From: Gallionella sp.
Lineage (GTDB): Bacteria > Pseudomonadota > Gammaproteobacteria > Burkholderiales > Gallionellaceae
Reading direction: 5' to 3'
Length of the DNA stretch: 7,616 nt
Assembly: GCA_017880945.1 (NCBI GenBank)
Contig: JADGRM010000103.1
Location: forward strand, 1 to 7,616
Part shown: one piece after another, positions 1-5,361 of the stretch
How the letters are laid out: every line of letters starts with the position of its first letter
How positions within the stretch are numbered: the first letter of the stretch is position 1
The notes under the pieces: model-generated
What the model saw: only the letters and a program-made list of their open reading frames with translations
Databases searched by the model: none
What the model was told of the DNA's origin: nothing
Position numbers and translations under genes: made by a program

Positions 1-50
1 ATGACGCCTGCCAGGATGAAAATTATTTTATGCATGATGATCTTATTCAT
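1..50 (-). CDS. Possible start of a secreted or membrane protein (partial, runs off left edge)
   Basis: Reading the minus strand from an ATG at 50, the visible residues are MNKIIMHKIIFILAGVI: a short basic N-terminus followed by a hydrophobic stretch, as in a signal peptide or first membrane helix. A GGGGA purine run lies about five bases upstream (plus 54-58), a fair ribosome binding site. A second in-frame ATG at 35 is possible. The stretch resembles the signal peptide of the cytochrome-barrel protein in this window (MKKIILFLAG), but only about 17 codons are visible, so no family can be named. The codon-aligned plus frame is also open (positions 3-191) and is the main alternative. The repeat array at 93-460 would be upstream DNA of this gene. 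Confidence 0.3.
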   Translation of the reverse strand, partial: MNKIIMHKIIFILAGV

Positions 51-306
51 GACTTCCCCTATTATGTTGATAATATTGTTGATGAGCTTTGCATAGCCAA
101 GCGACTGATGGAACTACTGATACGACTACTGATGAAGCCACTGGTGAAACGACTAGCCATCCCACTGATGGAACTACTAAGTATTGACTAAGCACGATAA
201 CCCTGTGCCAAGTCACTACTTATAAGCAACCAGAAGACGGTTGCCAAGTGGTTGGTTATAGCCACTCCACCGGGCTACCAAAAGACGGCAGCCAAGTCGC
301 TGGTTA

Positions 307-433
307 ACCCTGTATAGCCATTCGACTACGCTGGCATAGCCATTCGACTAAGCCAGAAAAAACACTGGCAAGTCGCTGGTTAACGCCAGCAAGTCGCTGG
401 TTTACCCTGTATAGCCATTCGACTACGCTGGCA
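307..433 (+). repeat. 30-bp exact direct repeat (307-336 and 404-433), 97-bp period
   Basis: The blocks at 307-336 and 404-433 are identical over 30 bp, starting ACCCTGTATAGCC and ending CGCTGGCA. Each contains one B unit. The interval between them contains a further B unit and two A units, so the array appears to have grown by local duplication as well as dispersal. Confidence 0.85.
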
Positions 434-455
434 AAAAAAGCCAGCAAGTCGCTGG
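433..455 (-). terminator. Probable rho-independent terminator formed by a repeat unit
   Basis: On the minus strand CCAGC-GACTT-GCTGG (plus 441-455) forms a GC-rich 5-bp stem with a 5-base loop, then C and seven T (plus 433-439). It lies about 120 bp downstream of the stop of the minus-strand cytochrome-barrel gene and is the first stem-plus-T-run after it. The hairpin is one of the dispersed A repeat units. The stem is short, so efficiency is uncertain. An alternative hairpin, GCTGGC(A7)GCCAGC at 427-445, uses the same CCAGC arm and would compete with it. Confidence 0.5.
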
Positions 456-572
456 TTAACGTTATACAACTCAAATGATGACTTACCCTTCACACTTGAA
501 ATTAAAATATATCATGTTATGAAAAAACTGTGTCAATATATTTCAGTTACGTTCCGCCCTGATTGCCCATAT

Positions 573-1946
573 TTAAAATAGGGTCAACAGGTTGATGGTG
601 GTGGTTCCGCTACCCAGTGCATCCTGGTGAGCCGCATTCCAGTATTGGCCGCTTGCGCTGGTGAGGGAAAAAGATGCCATCATGTTCTGTGCCAGCTTGT
701 AGGTAGCAACCAGCATGATCGCGTTATCACTTGCATTGCTGGCAGCCCCGACGATTGCAACACCACTCCTGCCGGAGCGATAGGCTGCGCCCAGCGTGAC
801 TTTTTCAGGGATCACGCCCACCTCAACAGAAATATTGAAGGAGCTCTTGGTAGCCGTACCGTAAATAGCAGGCACTGTCGAAGGTGATATAGCGGCAGCA
901 GGATCCATGTTGTATGTGTTGGCAGTGCCGGCTGGTGCCGTGGCATAACTGGCGTAGAAACCCACCGGCATGGCACCCAGTCTGCCTTGCATCTGGCCGT
1001 CGATAGCGGTTGCGCTGGTTTCGGCGTATGTGGATGTGACTAGTGTGCCAAGGGTAGCCGGACTGCCTGGGACAGCCGAGTGTCCTCTCCATACCTGAAT
1101 ACCCGCGCCCGCATCCCAACCGGCCAAATCAAACATGGCAGCGACACGAACATAAGTGGAGCCCAAGACTGCCAGGGTACCTCCCGCTATGCCGGTCTGG
1201 TCGTACTTGGTCAGATTGATGAAACCCATGGGGTTGTTTACAACAAATGCCAGGCCAGTTGCTGAACCGGCGGTACCGATGTATTGCTGGGCTGAAAGCG
1301 CCGCGCTGTGCGCGCCATTCAGTCCCGGGGTGCCGCTCATCTGCTGCACGGCATTGGCACCGGTGTTCAACAGTTCAAAGCCATAGGACGCGCCTTGAAC
1401 ATCGGTGCTGAACGGTACGAAACCTACACGCGTGCCTTCTGCAAATTTAGACCCTGATGCATTCACTTCGAACAGGACAGGCAACTTGGCAGAGCCATGA
1501 ACGTCCCTAACTGTTGTACCTGCCACTGCTCCACCCTTGCCGATTTCTGCCAGAAATCCGGTGTTCCGGCTTACACGTCCGCCAAAAAGCAGGGACAACT
1601 CACCGCCGGTGCCCGGCACGTAGAATGACCCATCACCCGTTGTTTTTGCGGCCGTAGTGCCTGCGGTCTGATTGGTTTTTTCATAACCGGCAGTAGTCAG
1701 CACGGCCATGTTAAAAGTGTTGGGAATGGACAAGCCTTCGCCTTCCACTTTTCCTTGCTCGCCCATCATGGTGTATCCGGCGGACTTAAATGCACGCCCG
1801 AAACCATTCAGCATTGGAAAATGCTGAAAGTGGCATGAGGAACAAACCATGCCGGTTTGGCGGGCGAACAACGGCAGCGCCGACACCTCTGACGACAGCG
1901 TCACAGCAACCATACTGCCTGCCAGAAAGAGAATGATTTTTTTCAT
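573..1946 (-). CDS. Monohaem cytochrome c fused to outer-membrane beta-barrel (Cyc2-like architecture)
   Basis: The predicted 457-residue protein starts with a Sec signal peptide (MKKIILFLAG..., likely cleaved after VSA at 21-23) and has one haem c motif, CSSCH, at 35-39, followed by FPMLNGFGRAFKSAGY. The rest (about 60-457) is rich in Gly, Ala, Ser and Thr with alternating hydrophobic residues and no long hydrophobic helix, and the chain ends in Phe (NLLTLF), the usual C-terminal signal of BAM-inserted barrels. Length and layout match Cyc2-type fused cytochrome-porins, which oxidise extracellular Fe(II) and pass electrons inward; that role here is inference, because related monohaem barrel proteins of unknown substrate also exist. 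I chose the ATG at 1946 rather than the ATG at 2003 because it directly begins the signal peptide and has a GGGGAAAAAGG purine run just upstream. It is transcribed alone; the repeat array lies downstream. Confidence 0.7.
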   Translation of the reverse strand: MKKIILFLAGSMVAVTLSSEVSALPLFARQTGMVCSSCHFQHFPMLNGFGRAFKSAGYTMMGEQGKVEGEGLSIPNTFNMAVLTTAGYEKTNQTAGTTAAKTTGDGSFYVPGTGGELSLLFGGRVSRNTGFLAEIGKGGAVAGTTVRDVHGSAKLPVLFEVNASGSKFAEGTRVGFVPFSTDVQGASYGFELLNTGANAVQQMSGTPGLNGAHSAALSAQQYIGTAGSATGLAFVVNNPMGFINLTKYDQTGIAGGTLAVLGSTYVRVAAMFDLAGWDAGAGIQVWRGHSAVPGSPATLGTLVTSTYAETSATAIDGQMQGRLGAMPVGFYASYATAPAGTANTYNMDPAAAISPSTVPAIYGTATKSSFNISVEVGVIPEKVTLGAAYRSGRSGVAIVGAASNASDNAIMLVATYKLAQNMMASFSLTSASGQYWNAAHQDALGSGTTTINLLTLF

Positions 1947-2035
1947 GCCTTTTTCCCCAAAGAGTTCAAGAATACAGTTGATGTGTTTTGCCTTGCCATA
2001 CAACCATGATGCTTGGTAACGTTAATACCGACCAC

Positions 2036-2099
2036 GGGTTTTAAAAACCCTTTCGGGAACTTCTCAGAATACAATATCATGCTTTGTCGGGCATTGTAT
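2036..2099. promoter_or_regulatory. Two dyads upstream of the cytochrome-barrel gene
   Basis: A perfect inverted repeat GGGTTTT-A-AAAACCC lies at 2036-2050. A second dyad pairs ATACAAT (2069-2075) with ATTGTAT (2093-2099), with inner arms ATGC (2079-2082) and GCAT (2091-2094). Both lie 90-150 bp upstream of the minus-strand cytochrome-barrel start at 1946, where an operator or a leader structure could sit. I could not find a convincing -35/-10 pair for that gene, so the regulatory role is inference from position and symmetry only. Confidence 0.3.
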
Positions 2100-2233
2100 C
2101 AACGATGATAGCGCCAAACAAAATCTTCTTCCAATTCCAGCGGTGTCATCATGCGTTGTCTCTGGCGTTGCGTTGCCGCATGAAACACGCCATCATTTTC
2201 ATCGGTTTGCAATGAACGCGCCTCATTTTTCAT
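2099..2233 (-). CDS. Doubtful 44-residue ORF between the cytochrome-barrel gene and rpoH
   Basis: From the ATG at 2233 the frame gives a 44-residue, strongly charged peptide ending in EEDFVWRYHR. Codon choice looks plausible for a gene (many GAA, GAT, CGC, GCG, CTG), but there is no well-placed ribosome binding site: the only purine run is either touching the ATG or about 14 bases away. An upstream in-frame ATG at 2260 also lacks one. I do not recognise the sequence. It may be a small protein, the remnant of a larger gene, or chance. No membrane segment or metal-binding motif is visible. Confidence 0.2.
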   Translation of the reverse strand: MKNEARSLQTDENDGVFHAATQRQRQRMMTPLELEEDFVWRYHR

Positions 2234-2268
2234 GCCTGATTTCAAATCCTGTCGAACCATTTTTCGAC

Positions 2269-2295
2269 TTGGCACTCTTACACTGCGAGTGCTAA
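2269..2295 (+). promoter_or_regulatory. CIRCE operator (HrcA binding site) of rpoH
   Basis: TTGGCACTC, nine bases, then GAGTGCTAA differs from the textbook CIRCE consensus (TTAGCACTC-N9-GAGTGCTAA) at a single position in the left arm, with exactly the expected 9-bp spacer. CIRCE is bound by the heat-shock repressor HrcA, which classically controls groESL and dnaK operons. Here the element overlaps the promoter and ends 25 bp before the rpoH start codon, so HrcA binding should block RNA polymerase. This suggests that HrcA controls sigma-32 synthesis at transcription. Confidence 0.88.
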
Positions 2296-2298
2296 AAT
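2269..2298 (+). promoter_or_regulatory. Probable sigma-70 promoter of rpoH
   Basis: TTGGCA (2269-2274) as -35 and TAAAAT (2293-2298) as -10 are separated by 18 bp and lie just upstream of the rpoH ribosome binding site. Both boxes are largely inside the CIRCE arms, which fits direct repression by HrcA. The predicted leader is short, about 15-20 bases. Confidence 0.6.
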
Positions 2299-2320
2299 TA
2301 CCGCACAAGGAGAAAACACC

Positions 2321-3184
2321 ATGAATGCCACAATGAGTTTACCTATACCGTCTGCGGTTGGGAGCCTGGAGAGTTATGTCCAAACGGTCAATCGCTTTCC
2401 CATCTTGACGCAGCAGGAGGAGTTCGCCTTGGCGGTGCGCTTCAAAACCGAGAACGACCTGGATGCTGCGCGAGAGTTGGTGCTATCCCATCTGCGAGTG
2501 GTGGTGAGCGTGGCGCGCGGCTATGCCGGCTACGGGCTGCCCCAGGCTGATCTGATTCAGGAAGGCAACATCGGGCTGATGAAAGCGGTAAAACGCTATG
2601 ACCCGGATCGCGGTGTGCGCCTGGTTTCCTTCGCGCTACACTGGATACGTGCCGAGATCCACGAGTTCGTGGTGCGCAACTGGCGGCTGGTCAAGATTGC
2701 CACCACCAAGTCGCAACGCAAGCTGTTCTTTAATCTGCGCAGCATGAAAAAAGGGTTGGAACCGCTCAAGCCACAGCAAATCAGCGAAATCGCGCAGCAG
2801 CTCAACGTCAGCGAACGCGATGTGGTGGATATGGAAGCGCGCTTTGCCGGACATGAGGTCGCACTGGAACCAAGCGGAAGCGATGACGATGAAAGCTATG
2901 CACCCATTCAATACCTGGCCGATAACGCGGAACATGAGCCATCACATATTCTGGAAACCACGGAACGTGAGCGCTTGCAAACTTCCGGCTTGGCGTATGC
3001 TTTGGCGGGTCTGGATGAGCGCAGTCGCCGCATCGTTGAGGCGCGCTGGTTATGCGATGAGGGTGCTGCCGCGACGCTGCATGACTTGGCCGCTGAATTC
3101 AATGTGTCTGCCGAACGCATCCGCCAAATCGAGCAGAAGGCGATGAGCAAGATGCACGCAACGCTGGCGCTTTCGGCTGCTTAG
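2321..3184 (+). CDS. rpoH: RNA polymerase sigma-32 (heat-shock) factor RpoH
   Basis: This 287-residue protein, the normal size for RpoH, directs RNA polymerase to heat-shock promoters (chaperones and proteases). The core-binding region 2.2 motif DLIQEGNIGLMKAVKRYDP is at 77-95 and the -10-recognising region 2.3/2.4 follows (RLVSFALHWIRAEIHEFVVR, about 100-119). The diagnostic RpoH box QRKLFFNLR at 132-140 distinguishes it from other group 3 sigmas. Region 4 with its helix-turn-helix is at about 225-278 (LHDLAAEFNVSAERIRQIEQ). The start is supported by AAGGAG at 2307-2312, eight bases before the ATG. It is a single-gene unit closed by the terminator at 3215-3243. The upstream CIRCE site implies HrcA control. 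Confidence 0.96.
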   Translation: MNATMSLPIPSAVGSLESYVQTVNRFPILTQQEEFALAVRFKTENDLDAARELVLSHLRVVVSVARGYAGYGLPQADLIQEGNIGLMKAVKRYDPDRGVRLVSFALHWIRAEIHEFVVRNWRLVKIATTKSQRKLFFNLRSMKKGLEPLKPQQISEIAQQLNVSERDVVDMEARFAGHEVALEPSGSDDDESYAPIQYLADNAEHEPSHILETTERERLQTSGLAYALAGLDERSRRIVEARWLCDEGAAATLHDLAAEFNVSAERIRQIEQKAMSKMHATLALSAA

Positions 3185-3214
3185 CGCCGACGGGTTGGCG
3201 AAAATCCGCAAGAC

Positions 3215-3243
3215 AAAAAAGCCGCAGACTCTGCGGCTTTTTT
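3215..3243. terminator. Bidirectional rho-independent terminator between rpoH and sspB
   Basis: GCCGCAG (3221-3227) and CTGCGGC (3231-3237) pair perfectly around a 3-base loop. The stem is preceded by six A (3215-3220) and followed by six T (3238-3243), so it works as an intrinsic terminator on both strands. It ends rpoH from the left and the act-ssp run from the right; the outer T run overlaps the sspB stop codon at 3242-3244. Confidence 0.93.
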
Positions 3244-3637
3244 ATTTAACGATTTTCAACTGGGGTCTGTGGGGTTTAGTCTTGGATTCTTCGCCGCCAT
3301 TCGAAGAGGGTGGAGGCGATTGCGGACCGTCCCCTTGAAACACCAGCCCCTGCCCGGTCTCCTTGGCGAATATGCCAATAACCGCTACGACAGGCACCAT
3401 GAGATCGAACGGGACGCCGCCGAAACGTCCGGTGCAGGTGATCATCTCATTGCCCATCAGCAGGTTGCGCACCGCATCAGCACTAAGGTTCAAGACGATC
3501 TCGCCTTCCTTCACATGAGCACGTGGCACCTCGGTGTGCTCATCGACTCGAACGGCCAGATAAGGAGTCAACCCGCTATCCACACACCATTCGTAAATCG
3601 CACGGATCAAGTACGGACGCGTGGATAAATCGCTCAT
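3242..3637 (-). CDS. sspB: ClpXP protease specificity-enhancing factor SspB
   Basis: SspB is a cytoplasmic adaptor that binds ssrA-tagged and other substrates and tethers them to ClpXP. The 131-residue protein opens with MSDLSTRPYLIRAIYEWCVD, the standard N-terminus of the family. The folded substrate-binding domain spans about 1-105 (including NLSADAVRNLLMGNEMITCTGRFGG, here cited only by its core NLSADAVRNL and FGGVPFDL). A low-complexity linker (PQSPPPSSNGGEESKTKP) leads to the C-terminal ClpX-binding motif RPQLKIVK, the counterpart of RPALRVVK in E. coli. I chose the ATG at 3637 because the family start is MSDLS; an in-frame TTG at 3664 would add nine residues. It is the last gene of the run, 86 bp after sspA, and its stop sits in the terminator. 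Confidence 0.95.
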   Translation of the reverse strand: MSDLSTRPYLIRAIYEWCVDSGLTPYLAVRVDEHTEVPRAHVKEGEIVLNLSADAVRNLLMGNEMITCTGRFGGVPFDLMVPVVAVIGIFAKETGQGLVFQGDGPQSPPPSSNGGEESKTKPHRPQLKIVK

Positions 3638-3723
3638 TCCAATCCCGGATCGAAGGTTAAACAAAGCCGAAAGAGTGCAGTCAAGAAAGCCAACGCAACT
3701 TCACCGATGAAGCGCGGCTGCAA

Positions 3724-4323
3724 TCACTTGCGCATCGCTCTTTCGGATGCCGTCAGTGAATCGATAAAGCCCTGACGAGAAAACAAGCGCTCGGCGTATT
3801 TCATCAGCGGCGCGGCATCTTTACCCATCTGGATACCGTAATGGTCAAGTCGCCATAACAGCGGTGCAATCGCCACATCCAGCATGGAAAATTCATCGCC
3901 CAACAAGAACTTCTGGTTGGACAATATCTGCGCAAGCTGGGTCAGGTTATCTCGTACCACGGCGCGGGCCTTGTCAGCAGACTTCGCCACGCCATGCTCT
4001 ATCGCATCGACCTGACTGTAAATCTCCTGTTCAAAACGATGCAGGAACAGCCGTGCCCGGCCACGCATGACTGGATCGGGCGGCATCAGTTGCGGATGCG
4101 GAAAGCGTTCATCAATATATTCGTTGATGATGTTCGCTTCATACAACACCAGATCACGCTCCACCAACACCGGCACTTTGCCATAGGGATTGATTGCAGC
4201 TACATCTTCAGACTTGTTCATCAAATCCACGTCGATCACCTCAAAATCCATGCCTTTTTCGAACAGCACGATTCGACAGCGATGACTGTAGGGACATGAT
4301 GTCCCCGAATACAATCTCATCAT
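3724..4323 (-). CDS. sspA: Stringent starvation protein A (RNA polymerase-associated, GST fold)
   Basis: SspA is a glutathione S-transferase-like protein that binds RNA polymerase and alters transcription under starvation and acid stress. The 199-residue protein has the thioredoxin-like N-terminal domain (MRLYSGTSCPYSHRCRIVL, then NPYGKVPVL at 45-53 with its cis-Pro, and E62-A63-N64-I65) and an all-helical C-terminal domain (about 87-199). The family signature FPHPQLMPPDPVMRGRARL includes the exposed Pro-His-Pro surface (75-77) needed for SspA function in E. coli. C10 and C16 are a feature E. coli SspA lacks. The ATG at 4323 lies 6 bp after the actF stop, with AAAGGG at the very end of actF as ribosome binding site, so it is likely translated from the act transcript. 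A second ATG follows at once (4320). Confidence 0.93.
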   Translation of the reverse strand: MMRLYSGTSCPYSHRCRIVLFEKGMDFEVIDVDLMNKSEDVAAINPYGKVPVLVERDLVLYEANIINEYIDERFPHPQLMPPDPVMRGRARLFLHRFEQEIYSQVDAIEHGVAKSADKARAVVRDNLTQLAQILSNQKFLLGDEFSMLDVAIAPLLWRLDHYGIQMGKDAAPLMKYAERLFSRQGFIDSLTASERAMRK

Positions 4324-4329
4324 TACTAT

Positions 4330-5349
4330 TTACCCTTTGATCAACAACCGGGTACGCTGCATGCGCATACGCACCAGGAAAAAGCCGATTGCGGCAACCA
4401 GTCCGCTGACCACTATAGCAGCCAGAATTGGATACGCGCCCACTCCGCCCTTGACGCCGCCTATCCAGACGTAGCGCTCAAAGATCGTGCCGATGATTAT
4501 ACAGGTTGCGACGGCCGTCGTCGCCTTGATATTGTGTCGGGTGTACGGGAAGGCCAGTGTAGAAAACGGAATCACAAATTTAAGCGCGATCATCGCCCAC
4601 CAAATAAAGGTGTAATCGCCGTCCTGCATACCCACCATACGATTTCTTTCATCGGGCAAATTGCCGTACCAGATGGTCAGGTATTGCGCAAAGAAGGTAT
4701 AAACCCACAACAAGGTAAAGGCAAACAGCATTTGCGCGATGTAGTTGTAGACAAATGTCTCTACCGGACGCACCAGTTTTTTGCTGCTGTTCAAGGCAAA
4801 AATCCAGATCATCAGGAACGACAGGAACATGCCGAAATTGCTGATAAAATGTTGCATGCCATAGATCGCGCTCTCCCAGGAAGGAAGCATGGTCATCTCA
4901 AAGTCCCACGCCACCATCGTGCCGTACAACACGTAAACATAGGGAACCACACAGGCAATGAAATGGAAGCGTGCCGCATCTTCCTTGCTGCGTTCGCTAA
5001 CCGCTTGACGCTGGATGAACACCCAGTGTATCGCCATCACCGCGAGCATTCCGAGCACTTCGCGCGTTACCAGAAATGTGTATTTGTGCCATACGGGAAT
5101 GCGATGCGCATGTTCGCCTGTTTCCTTCAGCCACGGGAAAGTCGACTCGCCGTTAGCCAGCAACACTATCAATAACACAAACGCCAACGGAAACAAGGCA
5201 AACAGGGAGCTTGCCACCTGGCGTATCTCAAATCTCCAGCGCGCACCTACCAGATGCAGCACGGCGCACAGCGTCACTCCACCCAGCGCCAGATACAGCA
5301 CCACCAGAAAATTCACGGTCAGAACCGACCAATTACTAAATGAAAACAT
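4330..5349 (-). CDS. actF: ACIII membrane subunit ActF (NrfD-like)
   Basis: ActF is one of two large NrfD/PsrC-type membrane subunits of Alternative Complex III, a quinol:cytochrome c oxidoreductase. The 339-residue protein has about nine hydrophobic segments that I can place (near 10-33, 46-66, 90-112, 130-148, 165-186, 200-224, 245-266, 275-291 and 307-327), close to the ten helices expected. QYLTIWYGNLPDE (222-234) is a hallmark of ActF proteins. AGGAG lies nine bases before the ATG at 5349. It starts 12 bp after the actE stop and is followed 6 bp later by sspA, which marks it as the last act gene. It is short for the family, which may mean trimmed ends rather than a defect; no frameshift is visible. 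Confidence 0.92.
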   Translation of the reverse strand: MFSFSNWSVLTVNFLVVLYLALGGVTLCAVLHLVGARWRFEIRQVASSLFALFPLAFVLLIVLLANGESTFPWLKETGEHAHRIPVWHKYTFLVTREVLGMLAVMAIHWVFIQRQAVSERSKEDAARFHFIACVVPYVYVLYGTMVAWDFEMTMLPSWESAIYGMQHFISNFGMFLSFLMIWIFALNSSKKLVRPVETFVYNYIAQMLFAFTLLWVYTFFAQYLTIWYGNLPDERNRMVGMQDGDYTFIWWAMIALKFVIPFSTLAFPYTRHNIKATTAVATCIIIGTIFERYVWIGGVKGGVGAYPILAAIVVSGLVAAIGFFLVRMRMQRTRLLIKG

Positions 5350-5361
5350 TTTGACCGTCTC

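Larger units (their letters stand above)
93..460. repeat. Array of short inverted-repeat units in alternating orientation
   Basis: This stretch holds no convincing gene and is built from a few related units. Unit A (core AAGTCGCTGGTT, usually flanked by GCCA or GCCAGC) occurs at 294-305, 370-381, 391-402 and 446-457, with a diverged copy near 245-257. Unit B (core ATAGCCATTCGACTA) occurs exactly at 314-328, 336-350 and 411-425, with a diverged copy near 258-279. A and B are roughly reverse complements of each other, so they alternate in orientation, as in REP/BIME-type repeats. A 30-bp block is exactly repeated at 307-336 and 404-433. The left part carries a block at 105-118 (CTGATGGAACTACT) repeated at 165-178. 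Small hairpins include GCAACC/GGTTGC (226-244), GCCAG/CTGGC (352-369) and GCTGGC/GCCAGC (427-445). The family recurs inside actE. It does not match any named repeat family I recognise. Confidence 0.85.

Noticed and set aside
1..96. 31-residue hydrophobic plus-strand ORF (ATG at 1, TAG at 94-96)
   Set aside because: No upstream sequence to judge a start, very Met- and Ile-rich, and it overlaps two better candidate frames.
93..460. CRISPR array
   Set aside because: The repeats are not direct copies of constant length separated by unique spacers; they alternate in orientation, overlap, vary in length, and recur inside actE.
1947..2003. Upstream ATG at 2003 as start of the cytochrome-barrel protein
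   Set aside because: It would put 19 residues including Cys and charged residues before a complete signal peptide that has its own purine-rich ribosome binding site.
3833..3860. GGTCAAGTCGCCATAAC inside sspA as another repeat copy
   Set aside because: Only about ten bases resemble the repeat core and they encode conserved SspA residues (WRLDHYG), so the match is by chance.
4534..5175. 213-codon plus-strand open frame opposite actF
   Set aside because: Antisense shadow of actF; low-complexity basic translation and no ribosome binding site or known motif.
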